From the NCBI GenBank assembly GCA_964601275.1, contig CAZRMV010000005.1:62001-126000 (forward strand): 64,000 nucleotides of DNA. Direction: 5' to 3'. The notes beneath the pieces were generated by a model that saw nothing but the letters and a program-made list of their open reading frames with translations, was not told where the DNA came from and did no database searches. The position numbers were made by a program, and so were the translations under genes. Below are positions 15,478 through 22,909 of the stretch, piece by piece (position 1 is the first letter of the stretch; the number at the start of each line of letters is the position of its first letter). The stretch is from JAOZPE01 sp964601275 (GTDB taxonomy: Bacteria; Krumholzibacteriota; Krumholzibacteriia; JAJRXK01).

Positions 15478-17160
15478 ATGCGCACCTTTCGCCTCTCGAT
15501 CGCCCTTGCCCTTCTTGCTCTTGGGATCGGAAGTGCCTCGGAAGCTTCGACGGGGAAGGGAGTGGTCCGACTGCACCTGATCTGGACCAATGACGTCCAC
15601 GGTCATGTGGGCAACGAGGAGGCCCGCTTCATGAATCCCGACTTCCCACCCCCACTGGGGGGTGGGGCCTCCGCGGCGGCCTACGTGCAGAGGGTTCGGG
15701 CCGAGTGTGAGAAGGATCCCGATTCCGATCTTCTGCTGCTGGACGCGGGGGACACCTGGCAGGGTGCGCCGGTGGGCACCCTCAGCGAGGGCCGGGTCAT
15801 GGAGACCTACTTCGATGCGATGCGTTACGATGCGGTGACCGTGGGCAACCACGAGTTCGACCATGGACTGCAGGTTCCCATCCGCATGTCGAAAGCGATG
15901 CGGGCCAAGTTCGTCTGCGCGAACATCTACAAGGAAGGCACTACCGAGCCGGTCGACTGGACCGAACCCTATCGGATCGTCGAGAAGGCCGGCCTGAGAA
16001 TCGGAATCATCGGAGCCATCACTCCGGCCACCAAGTCCATGGCCTTTGCCGAACACGTGGCCGGGATCGACTTCGGCCCCATTCCCCCGGTCCTGGAGAA
16101 GTACCGTGACTACCTGAAGAACCACGAGCAGGTCGATCTGGTGATGGGGTTGATCCACGAGGGTCTGCCCTACGATCCGGAGGAGGGCTGGGAGGAGCTG
16201 GTGCAACGGGTCAAAGAAGGGGTCGACCTCACGCTCCACGCGCGCAGTGCCATGGAGGTCGCGCACGTGGTCGAGGGGATCCCGATCTTCGTCGGCGGGC
16301 ATACCCACCGTGGATACCGCAAGCCCTGGATCGACCCGGTGACCCAGGCGATGGTCTTCGAGACCTTCGGCAACGGCTCCTCGGTGGGACACGCCATCAT
16401 CCTCATCGACCGCGCCACCGACCAGGTGATCGGCTACGAGAGTCCGCGGCGGGACGGAACCCTGGTCACTCTCTTCGAGGACGAATGGTGGCCCGATGAG
16501 CAGATGGCCGCCGCACTGCAGCCCTACGTCCACCAGGCGCGCAAGGGTCTCGACAAGACCGTGGGCCGCTCGGCGGTGGAGCTGAGCCGGCGGGGCGGGC
16601 CGCTCTCGAGGATGGGAATCCTGGTGACCCGCGCCATGCAGGAAGCGACCGGCGCCGATTTCGCCTTCAGCAACACCGGCGGTCTGCGCAGCGACCTGCC
16701 CGCCGGCCGCATCACCGTGGGCGACCTCATGCGGGTGTTGCCCTTCGGCAATGCCCTCGCCGTGGTCGAGATGGACGGCGCGACCATTCGGCGGATCTTC
16801 GAGCGGAAGAGCGGACGCCACAGCAGCGGCATCGCCTTCTCGGGGGTCAAGGTGGTGGTCGATCCGGATGCTCCCCAGGGACGGCGGGTCCTCGAGCTCA
16901 CCCTGCAGGATGGCACCCCCATCGTTCCGGGCAAGTTGTACAAGGTGGCCACCTCGGACTACCTCATGGAAGGCAACAGCGGGCTCGATTTCCTGGCCGA
17001 GATTCCCCCGGATCGGGTGAACTACACCGGCGTTCTCACCCGCGATGCGTTGGCCGACTTCGTCCGCAAGCACAGTCCGGTCGCGCCGCACGCCGACGAC
17101 CGCTGGAAGGAGAAGGTGGGAGGCACTCCCGCACCCTACCTCCAGACCCCGCCGCAGTAG
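15478..17160 (+). CDS. Periplasmic 5'-nucleotidase/2',3'-cyclic phosphodiesterase (UshA family)
   Basis: A 560-residue exported enzyme with a signal peptide of about 24 residues. The calcineurin-type metallophosphatase domain shows NDVHGH (D39, H41), AGDTWQG, GNHEFDHG and GGHTHRG, all metal ligands. The C-terminal substrate domain has NTGGLRSDL and VLPFGNALAVVEM, diagnostic of 5'-nucleotidases. UshA enzymes dephosphorylate extracytoplasmic nucleotides so that the nucleosides can be taken up. Following the HhH barrel and the ComEC-like lipoprotein, it fits the last step of nucleic-acid salvage. ACAGGAG precedes ATG 15478. It is the last gene of the envelope group; a 477 bp gap follows. Confidence 0.92.
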   Translation: MRTFRLSIALALLALGIGSASEASTGKGVVRLHLIWTNDVHGHVGNEEARFMNPDFPPPLGGGASAAAYVQRVRAECEKDPDSDLLLLDAGDTWQGAPVGTLSEGRVMETYFDAMRYDAVTVGNHEFDHGLQVPIRMSKAMRAKFVCANIYKEGTTEPVDWTEPYRIVEKAGLRIGIIGAITPATKSMAFAEHVAGIDFGPIPPVLEKYRDYLKNHEQVDLVMGLIHEGLPYDPEEGWEELVQRVKEGVDLTLHARSAMEVAHVVEGIPIFVGGHTHRGYRKPWIDPVTQAMVFETFGNGSSVGHAIILIDRATDQVIGYESPRRDGTLVTLFEDEWWPDEQMAAALQPYVHQARKGLDKTVGRSAVELSRRGGPLSRMGILVTRAMQEATGADFAFSNTGGLRSDLPAGRITVGDLMRVLPFGNALAVVEMDGATIRRIFERKSGRHSSGIAFSGVKVVVDPDAPQGRRVLELTLQDGTPIVPGKLYKVATSDYLMEGNSGLDFLAEIPPDRVNYTGVLTRDALADFVRKHSPVAPHADDRWKEKVGGTPAPYLQTPPQ

Positions 17161-17281
17161 TCGAGTCGACGCGGCATCGCCTGCCCCCGATGCCGTCGCT
17201 GGGTCGCCGCGCTGCACACCCGGGACCCGCGGCGGCGGTGCGTGGAGCAGCGGTCGGCCTCCAGCGGTCCGCCGGCGATCG

Positions 17282-17310
17282 TTTTGCAAGATCTCCCAGC
17301 TTTTGCAAGA
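17282..17310. repeat. Direct repeat TTTTGCAAGA, two copies
   Basis: TTTTGCAAGA occurs at 17282-17291 and 17301-17310, 19 bp start to start, an arrangement suited to two repressor half-sites on one DNA face. Its place before a Clp ATPase recalls CtsR operators, but the sequence is not the CtsR box. Confidence 0.45.
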
Positions 17311-17320
17311 CCGTCCGGAG

Positions 17321-17360
17321 CGGGTCTCCCGTGCCAGATTCCATTCCCCTTGGAGACCCG
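17321..17360. repeat. 9-bp perfect inverted repeat
   Basis: CGGGTCTCC (17321-17329) and GGAGACCCG (17352-17360) are perfect complements around 22 bases. It could be a leader hairpin or the end of the upstream operon's transcript; no U-tract follows. Confidence 0.4.
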
Positions 17361-17386
17361 GCGGGGTCCGCGCCGGCCGGATCCAT

Positions 17387-17441
17387 CTCCGAAACCTCCG
17401 AAACCGGTTCCCGTGGGTTCCCAGGGATTCCCATGATTCCC
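17387..17441. repeat. Phased short repeats: tandem CTCCGAAAC and four TTCCC boxes
   Basis: CTCCGAAAC is repeated head to tail at 17387-17395 and 17396-17404. TTCCC then recurs at 17408, 17418, 17428 and 17437, one helical turn apart, each preceded by G/A-rich bases. The region ends about 200 bp before the Clp start. Confidence 0.45.
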
Positions 17442-17637
17442 CATTGATGCCTTCCCTTGCCGCACCCGCCGGGAGGAGGCGATGAGGGTCGAAAGCGGGG
17501 GAGGCAGGGGGCGGTAGACCGCGGCGCGGTCGGTCCTGATCCTGCATGTCCCGATGGTTCCAGGAGCACCGCCTCGTGCCCCGGGGGGAGGATGGGCGGT
17601 GGTTGCGGACCGTGCCGTCCCCAGGGAGGAGATCGCG

Positions 17638-18921
17638 TTGACCCAGCCCGCGCCTTGCCCCATCGCCCGCAAAGCCGTTTCCCTCGATCCGAGCCGGCGC
17701 AATCCCCAGCTCGTCCGCTTCCACGAACTCATGAAGCGGATGGTGGTGGGCCAGCCGACCGCCCTGGAGACCGTCACCAACTCCTTCTCGCGTCTGTTGG
17801 CGGGAATCCACGATCCCGAGAGCCCGATCCTCACCATGATGCTCCTGGGACCGACCGGGGTGGGAAAGACCGAGACGGTGCGTTGCCTCGCCCAGGCCCT
17901 GTTCGGCAACCGCCGGGCGTTCACCCGCGTCAACTGCCAGGAGTACTCGGCCCACTACAACCTCTCCAAGCTGCTCGGCAGCCCCCCGGGATACGTCGGG
18001 GGGGAGATCAAGCCGCTCCTGTGCCAGGAGAATCTCGACCGGCACTACAAGAGGGCGATGGAGGAGGGGCTGGGGATCTTCCAGGAGGATCTCGGGCGGA
18101 TCGGTGGCGGCAGCGACGGAGACCACGCCCTCTCCCTGGTGCTCTTCGACGAGATCGAAAAAGCCCACCCCAAGCTCTGGAACATGCTCCTGGGGATCCT
18201 GGAAGACGGCACCCTCGTGCTGGGCAACAACGAGGAAGTCGACTTCACCCACAGCATCATCGTCCTGACCACCAACGTGGGCAGCGAGGCGATGGGCAAG
18301 CACCTCTCGCATGAGAACATCGGCTTCGTCAGCGGTGAGGACGCCGAGCAGATGGACCGGGATCTCCACGAGGCTGCCCTGCGGGAGGCCCGCAAGGTCT
18401 TCCCCTTCGAGTTCCTCAACCGATTCGACGAACTCATCACCTACGATACCCTCAAGCCGGAGCATCTCCGGCAGATCCTGGACAACCTCATCGCCGACAT
18501 CCACATCCGCAGCATCGGGTGTGTCCAGCCCTTCCTGCTCAAGGTGGAGGAAGCGGCCAAGGAAAAGCTGGTGGAGGAAGGCTACGACCCGCGTTTCGGC
18601 GCCCGCCCCCTGCGACGGGCGGTGGAAACCCGCTTGGTCACGCCCATCGGGCACCTGATCTCGAGCGGACAGGTGGTGCGCGGCGACTTGATCACCGTCG
18701 ATCATCGGGACGGCGAGTTCGTGTTCCAGAAGGAATCGGGAGCGATGACTGCCGACGAGATCGCCGCCTTCGAAGCCCGCAGGGTCGAGAGGGAGAAGAG
18801 CCGCGACCTGGATGGACTGGACGACGGAGGGGAAGCCAACCGGATCGTCGAGGAACTGGATGAGGTGGTCGCCCGAGGTCACATGCTCAGTGATGGAACG
18901 GCAATTCCCGGCGATCTCTGA
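17638..18921 (+). CDS. Single-module Clp/Hsp100 AAA+ ATPase with an IGF loop
   Basis: A 427-residue AAA+ protein corresponding to the second ATPase module of ClpA/ClpB/ClpC plus the ClpB-D2-small C-terminal domain. Walker A is GPTGVGKT (71-78), Walker B LVLFDEIEKAHP with D171/E172, pore loop GSPPGYVGG, sensor LTTNVGS and FEFLNRFDEL. There is no N-domain, first ATPase module or zinc finger. At 228-230, where ClpA/ClpC/ClpX carry their ClpP-docking tripeptide, it has IGF, so partnership with ClpP is plausible. A charged tail follows residue 360. TTG 17638 was chosen for the AGGGAGGAG just upstream; an ATG at 17554 lacks a ribosome site and adds unconserved residues. It converges with the bactofilin gene. 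Confidence 0.82.
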   Translation: MTQPAPCPIARKAVSLDPSRRNPQLVRFHELMKRMVVGQPTALETVTNSFSRLLAGIHDPESPILTMMLLGPTGVGKTETVRCLAQALFGNRRAFTRVNCQEYSAHYNLSKLLGSPPGYVGGEIKPLLCQENLDRHYKRAMEEGLGIFQEDLGRIGGGSDGDHALSLVLFDEIEKAHPKLWNMLLGILEDGTLVLGNNEEVDFTHSIIVLTTNVGSEAMGKHLSHENIGFVSGEDAEQMDRDLHEAALREARKVFPFEFLNRFDELITYDTLKPEHLRQILDNLIADIHIRSIGCVQPFLLKVEEAAKEKLVEEGYDPRFGARPLRRAVETRLVTPIGHLISSGQVVRGDLITVDHRDGEFVFQKESGAMTADEIAAFEARRVEREKSRDLDGLDDGGEANRIVEELDEVVARGHMLSDGTAIPGDL

Positions 18922-18987
18922 CCGCCGGGAATCACCGTCTCTCTCTTCGGGAATCTGTCGCTCCCAGGATTCGCTCTCCGATGGTCC

Positions 18988-19503
18988 TCAGCTCTTGCTG
19001 GTCCCGACCGCGTCGACGATCTCCTCCACCGCTTCCCGCTTGGGCTTGGCCGAGGGGTTGGGATTCGAGCTGCTCTTGCCGCTGGGCATCGAACACGATC
19101 CCTGGAAGAACACGGTCTCGTCCATCTGCAACGAGGGGGTCACCACGTCGCCCTGGAGGCGGCCGTTGTGCTTCAGCTCCACGCGCTCGGATGCCTCGAT
19201 GCTGCCCTTCACCGATCCCTTGATGGTGATGCTGGCGGTGGTGATCGTGGCATCGACCTCGGCGCTTTCGCCGATGACGAGGTTCCCCGAGCTCTCGATC
19301 TCACCCTTGAAGGTTCCTTCGATGAGCACGGAGTTCGAAAAGCGCAACTTGCCCTCGATATGGACGTCCGGACCCAGGTAGGCGGTGATCTGCTGGGAAT
19401 CCTTGTTCTTGCTGCGGGGGGCCGGGGAGCTTGCGGGCGATTCGGTCCAACCCGCGCGCGAAGAGGATTCCTGGCTGTTGTTCTTGTCTTTTCCTCCGAA
19501 CAT
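18988..19503 (-). CDS. Bactofilin
   Basis: A 171-residue bactofilin (DUF583). The central 40-140 region has the repeating beta-helix pattern, for example AYLGPDVHIEGKLRFSNSV and GTFKGEIESSGNLVIGES, flanked by flexible Ser/Pro/Lys-rich tails. Bactofilins polymerise without nucleotide into membrane-associated filaments used in cell shape and cell-wall enzyme placement. No transmembrane segment is present, so membrane contact would be through the short N-terminal tail. GGAGG precedes ATG 19503. It lies downstream of the zinc ribbon and PTS IIA genes on the same strand, separated by 232 bp that contain a hairpin. Confidence 0.92.
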   Translation of the reverse strand: MFGGKDKNNSQESSSRAGWTESPASSPAPRSKNKDSQQITAYLGPDVHIEGKLRFSNSVLIEGTFKGEIESSGNLVIGESAEVDATITTASITIKGSVKGSIEASERVELKHNGRLQGDVVTPSLQMDETVFFQGSCSMPSGKSSSNPNPSAKPKREAVEEIVDAVGTSKS

Positions 19504-19700
19504 GCTGCCTCCAGGACTGCATCCCGCCCATGGCGGGGTGAAAGGATCGGGCGATGAGGAGCCGGAAGGGGCCCCTCCACGCCCGCCGGAAGAGCAATGC
19601 GGATGCCTCGGCCGGAAGCGGGCGGCAATCGGTTGGAATCACGAGGATTAGCCGGCGCCGGAGCGCCCCGGCCCGCGGCGGGGGCATGGCCAGATTCTGA

Positions 19701-19720
19701 CCGTGCTGCCCGGAGCACGG
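19701..19720 (-). terminator. Weak hairpin after the zinc ribbon gene
   Basis: CCGTGCT (19701-19707) and AGCACGG (19714-19720) form a perfect 7-bp stem, 16 bases past the zinc ribbon stop on the minus strand. No U-tract follows, so it may only slow or partly end transcription before the bactofilin gene. Confidence 0.3.
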
Positions 19721-19735
19721 CCGTCCGGAGAGGAC

Positions 19736-20086
19736 TCAGGGCCAGAAGAGGATGCGGCCGCAGGTCTCGCAGTAGACGACCTTGTCCCGGTTCACCGAAC
19801 TGGTGAAGCTGGTGGGGGTGTTGGTGAAACACCCGGTGCAGACCCCATCCACCACCGGAACCACCGCGCGCCCCAGGCGGGTCACAAGCCTTCGATAGTG
19901 GCTGACCAGCGCGCGCGGGATCCTCGCTTCGAGTTTCTCATGAGCCGTGCGCAGCTCCTCGAGCCCGGTCACCGGGAATCCCATCTTCTCCAGGGCCTGC
20001 CGGTTGGAGGCGTCCTCGGCCTCCTTGATCATCTGCTCGAGATCCTGGAGAGCGACCAGGAGCTGGGCATCCTTGGGAGCGCTCAT
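19736..20086 (-). CDS. Coiled-coil C4 zinc ribbon protein (DUF164-like)
   Basis: A 116-residue protein. Residues 1-65 form helices of a coiled coil (LLVALQDLEQMIKEAEDAS) and the C-terminus carries a four-cysteine zinc ribbon, CTGC and CETCGRILFWP. This is the pattern of bacterial zinc ribbon proteins of the DUF164 group, here much shorter than the usual 230-250 residues, so perhaps only the final hairpin and ribbon. Function unknown; RNA or ribosome association has been proposed for the family. Its ATG overlaps the stop of the PTS IIA gene as ATGA, so translation is coupled. Confidence 0.75.
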   Translation of the reverse strand: MSAPKDAQLLVALQDLEQMIKEAEDASNRQALEKMGFPVTGLEELRTAHEKLEARIPRALVSHYRRLVTRLGRAVVPVVDGVCTGCFTNTPTSFTSSVNRDKVVYCETCGRILFWP

Positions 20087-20553
20087 TTCTTCTCCGCCTC
20101 TTTCAGGGCCGCGACCACCTCATCGAACTCCTTGGCGGCCAACAGCTTCTTGCGCACCGCCTCGTCCTGGACCAGTCCGGTGATGGCCCCCAGGGCCTGC
20201 AGATAGATGTTTCCGCTGTCCTGCGGGGGGGCGAGGATGAGGAAGAAGAAGTAGGTGGGCTTGCCGTCGATGCTGTCGAAGTCGACGCCCTTGGGAACCC
20301 GCGCCACCAGGATGGTCAGCTGCGAAATGGCGACGCTGCGGCCGTGGGGGAAGGCGATACCGCTTCCCACCGCCGTGCTTCCCAAGGCTTCCCGGTTGCG
20401 AAGCATCTCGAGGATCACGTCCCCGTTCTTCACCCTTCCGGTCGAAACGAGAACATCCGTCAGCTTCGAGAGAACCTCTTCCTTGGTGCGCGCGCGGAGA
20501 TTGCCCACCCAGAGGGCGGGATCCATGTGCTGAATCAGGTCTTCGATCGTCAT
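20083..20553 (-). CDS. PTS IIA-like (EIIA-Ntr/fructose family) protein, second copy
   Basis: A 156-residue EIIA type 2 domain protein with phosphorylatable H70 in GSGIAFPHGRS. IDGKPTYFFFLILAPPQ matches the family core. Like its paralogue at 6543-7004 it lacks EI, HPr or permease neighbours, which suggests regulation rather than transport; that is inference. It is the first gene of a minus-strand unit with the zinc ribbon gene, with a good promoter candidate about 70 bp upstream. Confidence 0.87.
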   Translation of the reverse strand: MTIEDLIQHMDPALWVGNLRARTKEEVLSKLTDVLVSTGRVKNGDVILEMLRNREALGSTAVGSGIAFPHGRSVAISQLTILVARVPKGVDFDSIDGKPTYFFFLILAPPQDSGNIYLQALGAITGLVQDEAVRKKLLAAKEFDEVVAALKEAEKK

Positions 20554-20619
20554 GGAGGGTGCCGGACGGGGTCACGGGGACTCTCCGGCGGGTCTGGAGA
20601 AAGCTCGCAAGCACGGGTG

Positions 20620-20648
20620 AAGCTAGCAAATCGCGGTCGGCTAGACAA
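20620..20648 (-). promoter_or_regulatory. Sigma70-like promoter for PTS IIA-zinc ribbon unit
   Basis: On the minus strand TTGTCT (20648-20643) is followed by 17 bp and TAGCTT (20625-20620), with TGC directly before the -10, making it an extended -10. It ends 67 bp upstream of the ATG at 20553. Confidence 0.5.
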
Positions 20649-20794
20649 GGACGACGCTTTGTTGTTTTCTGGGCGCGGGCCGCATCGCGCCGGCCCGCCA
20701 CCGCCCGAAGCGTCCCGGAGGGGCGGCGTCGGTCGCAGCATGGGCCGCCGGCCGCCCTCCAGGGAGGGGAAGAGTCGCAGGACAGGAGTCTTGG

Positions 20795-21793
20795 ATGGAA
20801 GGTCTGGTCATCCAGCACGGAGCCAACCGCTACCTCGTGGAGACCACAAGCGGAGGGACCCGGAAGATCTGGGCCTGTTCCATCGCCGGCCGCCTGCGCC
20901 AGGGCCCCCGGGAAGGAGTCCGGGTCGCGGTCATCGGCGATCGGGTGCGGATCGAACCGATTCCCGCCGGACGCTGCGATCAGGCGTCCATCGTCGAGGT
21001 GTTGCCCCGGCGCAATCGGATCTCCCGGCCGGCGCCCGGTGGGGGAAGCCGAAGGGTGAAGGAACAGCTCGTGGTGGCCAATCTGGACCGCCTGTGGATC
21101 ATCGTTTCGCTGGTGCAGCCCCCCCTGAACCTGCATTTCGTCGACCGGGTGCTCGCTGCCGCGGTCCACCAGGGGGTGGAGGCCGCCCTGGTGGTGAACA
21201 AGATCGATCTCCTCGCCGACGAGGGCCCGGGCCGGGGGGAACTGGACGAGGTCGTCGAGCTCTACCGGGGTCTCGGCTATCCAGTCCAGCTCGCCTCGGC
21301 GAAGGACGGACACGGCCTCGAGGAGCTCACAGCGCGCCTGTCCAAGGGCGTTTCGGTGTTCGTGGGGCCTTCCGGGGCGGGAAAAACCAGCCTGTTGGCC
21401 GCCCTGCAGCCCGGTCTGCGGCTGAAGACCGCCGAGGTGAGCCGGCGCCGCGGTCACGGGAGGCACACCACCACCGGAAGCCGTCTGTACCGTCTGGAGA
21501 GGGGCGGCCACCTCGCCGACACCCCCGGGATGCGCGAATTCGGGCTGTGGGGCATGGTGAAATCCGATCTGGCGTCGTGTTTCATCGAGTTCGTCGACCC
21601 CGCATCCCGCTGTCGCTTCCGCGATTGCCTCCACAACGCCGAGCCGGACTGCGCGGTCCGCGCCGCGGTCGAAGAGGGGGCGATCGATCCCGGACGGTAC
21701 CGGCGGTACCTGGACTTGCTCGAGGAACTGCCCGAGCGACGGGGCGGGGACGGGGGAGGACACCGACGGGGAGGACGACCGTGGGGCGAGTGA
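20795..21793 (+). CDS. rsgA: Ribosome small subunit-dependent GTPase A (RsgA/YjeQ)
   Basis: A 332-residue circularly permuted GTPase. An N-terminal OB fold (about 1-75) is followed by the permuted G-domain in the order G4 (VVNKIDLL), G5 (ASAKDG), G1 (GPSGAGKTS, 191-199) and G3 (ADTPG). The zinc-binding C-terminal domain has C273, C278, H280 and C286, the canonical C-x4-C-x-H-x5-C of the family. RsgA helps late maturation of the 30S subunit and releases RbfA. AGGAG precedes ATG 20795. The heptosyltransferase gene overlaps its end by about 13 bp. Confidence 0.96.
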   Translation: MEGLVIQHGANRYLVETTSGGTRKIWACSIAGRLRQGPREGVRVAVIGDRVRIEPIPAGRCDQASIVEVLPRRNRISRPAPGGGSRRVKEQLVVANLDRLWIIVSLVQPPLNLHFVDRVLAAAVHQGVEAALVVNKIDLLADEGPGRGELDEVVELYRGLGYPVQLASAKDGHGLEELTARLSKGVSVFVGPSGAGKTSLLAALQPGLRLKTAEVSRRRGHGRHTTTGSRLYRLERGGHLADTPGMREFGLWGMVKSDLASCFIEFVDPASRCRFRDCLHNAEPDCAVRAAVEEGAIDPGRYRRYLDLLEELPERRGGDGGGHRRGGRPWGE

Positions 21794-22896
21794 ACCGCCG
21801 GCGGGATCGGTGGCTCAAACGGCTCCTCGAGCACACCCTCCGTCCCTTCTTCCACCGGCCCAAGATGGATCTGGAGCGGATCCGGCAGGAGCGCCCCCGG
21901 CGCGTCCTCATCGTCCGCCAACACAACCAGATGGGGGACATGCTGTGCGCGGTGCCGGCCCTGCGGGCGATCCGCGAGAGCTTCCCCGAAGCCCGCACCG
22001 CGCTGGTCACCGCCCCGGTGAACGATCAGGTGGTGCGGGGCAATCCCTATCTCGACGAGATCCTCCTCTTCGACAAGGTGAGAGTCCGCAGCTCGCCGCG
22101 TCACGCTTGGCGATTCCTGAAGAAGCTGAGGGCATTCCGGCCGGACCTGGCGATCGTCCTCAACAGCGTCTCCTACAGCGGGACCTCCTCGTGGATCGCC
22201 GTGTTCAGCGGGGCGAAACGGATCATCGGTGGAGACAGCCGTCCCTTCGGCTGGTCCTTCAGCCAGTGGCTCTACAACCTCGAGATGCCCACCCAGGCGG
22301 AGATCACCGGGCACGCCATCGATCACTCGCTGGCGCCCCTGAAGGCGATCGGGATCACCACCGCCGACCGTTCGACGGTGCTGGTCCTGGACGAAGAGGA
22401 TCACCGCCGGGCCAGGGCCTTCCTCGACTCGGTGGGGTCGCCTCCCTGGGCCGCGGTGCATCCCGGCGCGGGCAAGGAGGCCAACCGCTGGCCGCCGGAG
22501 CGCTTTGCCGCGGTGGTGCACAAGCTGCGGGGGCTCGGGTGGTCGGTCTGGTGCGTGGAGGGACCGGCCGACCGGGAGGCGACCCGGCAACTCCAGGCGA
22601 TGCTCGACCGCCCGGTCCCGGTCCTGGGACAGGTCTCCGTGCGTACGGTCGCGGCGGCGCTTTCGGTCAGCCGCCTCGCGCTGGTCAACGATACCGGGAT
22701 CATGCACGTGGCCGGGGCGGTGGGGACACCGACCCTGGCGTTGTTCGGTCCCACGCCGGCCGCGAGCTGGAAGCCCCCCGGGGAGCATGTGAGGGCCCTG
22801 GAGAGCCCGGACGGACGCATGGAAGGGCTCACCCTGGAGGCGGTGTGGAACGCCCTCGATCACCTGACCGGCGAAGCGGTGCCCGAGCGCCGATAG
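21781..22896 (+). CDS. Family 9 glycosyltransferase (ADP-heptose:LPS heptosyltransferase-like)
   Basis: A 371-residue GT-B glycosyltransferase of family GT9. It shows RVLIVRQHNQMGDMLCAVPAL, split here as the RQHNQMGDML nucleotide-sugar loop, then AAVHPGAGKEANRWPPE and LVNDTGIMHVAGAVGTPTLALFG, the donor-binding signature of WaaC/WaaF/RfaQ proteins. It would add heptose to LPS core at the cytoplasmic face. GTG 21781 was chosen because GGGGAGG lies six bases upstream; GTG 21790 overlapping the RsgA stop as GTGA is the alternative. It ends 13 bp from the convergent coiled-coil gene. Confidence 0.88.
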   Translation: MGRVNRRRDRWLKRLLEHTLRPFFHRPKMDLERIRQERPRRVLIVRQHNQMGDMLCAVPALRAIRESFPEARTALVTAPVNDQVVRGNPYLDEILLFDKVRVRSSPRHAWRFLKKLRAFRPDLAIVLNSVSYSGTSSWIAVFSGAKRIIGGDSRPFGWSFSQWLYNLEMPTQAEITGHAIDHSLAPLKAIGITTADRSTVLVLDEEDHRRARAFLDSVGSPPWAAVHPGAGKEANRWPPERFAAVVHKLRGLGWSVWCVEGPADREATRQLQAMLDRPVPVLGQVSVRTVAAALSVSRLALVNDTGIMHVAGAVGTPTLALFGPTPAASWKPPGEHVRALESPDGRMEGLTLEAVWNALDHLTGEAVPERR

Positions 22897-22909
22897 CGTA
22901 CCGGGGGAA

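Larger units (their letters stand above)
17161..17637. other. 477-bp intergenic region before the Clp gene, rich in short repeats
   Basis: No gene or RNA was recognised here. It contains a direct repeat of TTTTGCAAGA, a 9-bp inverted repeat, a tandem CTCCGAAAC pair and four TTCCC boxes at about 10-bp spacing, listed separately. No clear sigma70 promoter was found. AGGGAGGAG immediately before 17638 is the ribosome site of the Clp gene. Confidence 0.6.

Noticed and set aside
17161..17637. CtsR or CIRCE operator before the Clp gene
   Set aside because: The repeats do not match the CtsR heptamer or the CIRCE inverted repeat.
15343..18882. A 1179-codon open frame on the minus strand
   Set aside because: It is antisense to the nucleotidase and Clp genes, has no recognisable domain and mirrors their codon pattern; GC-rich DNA keeps such frames open.
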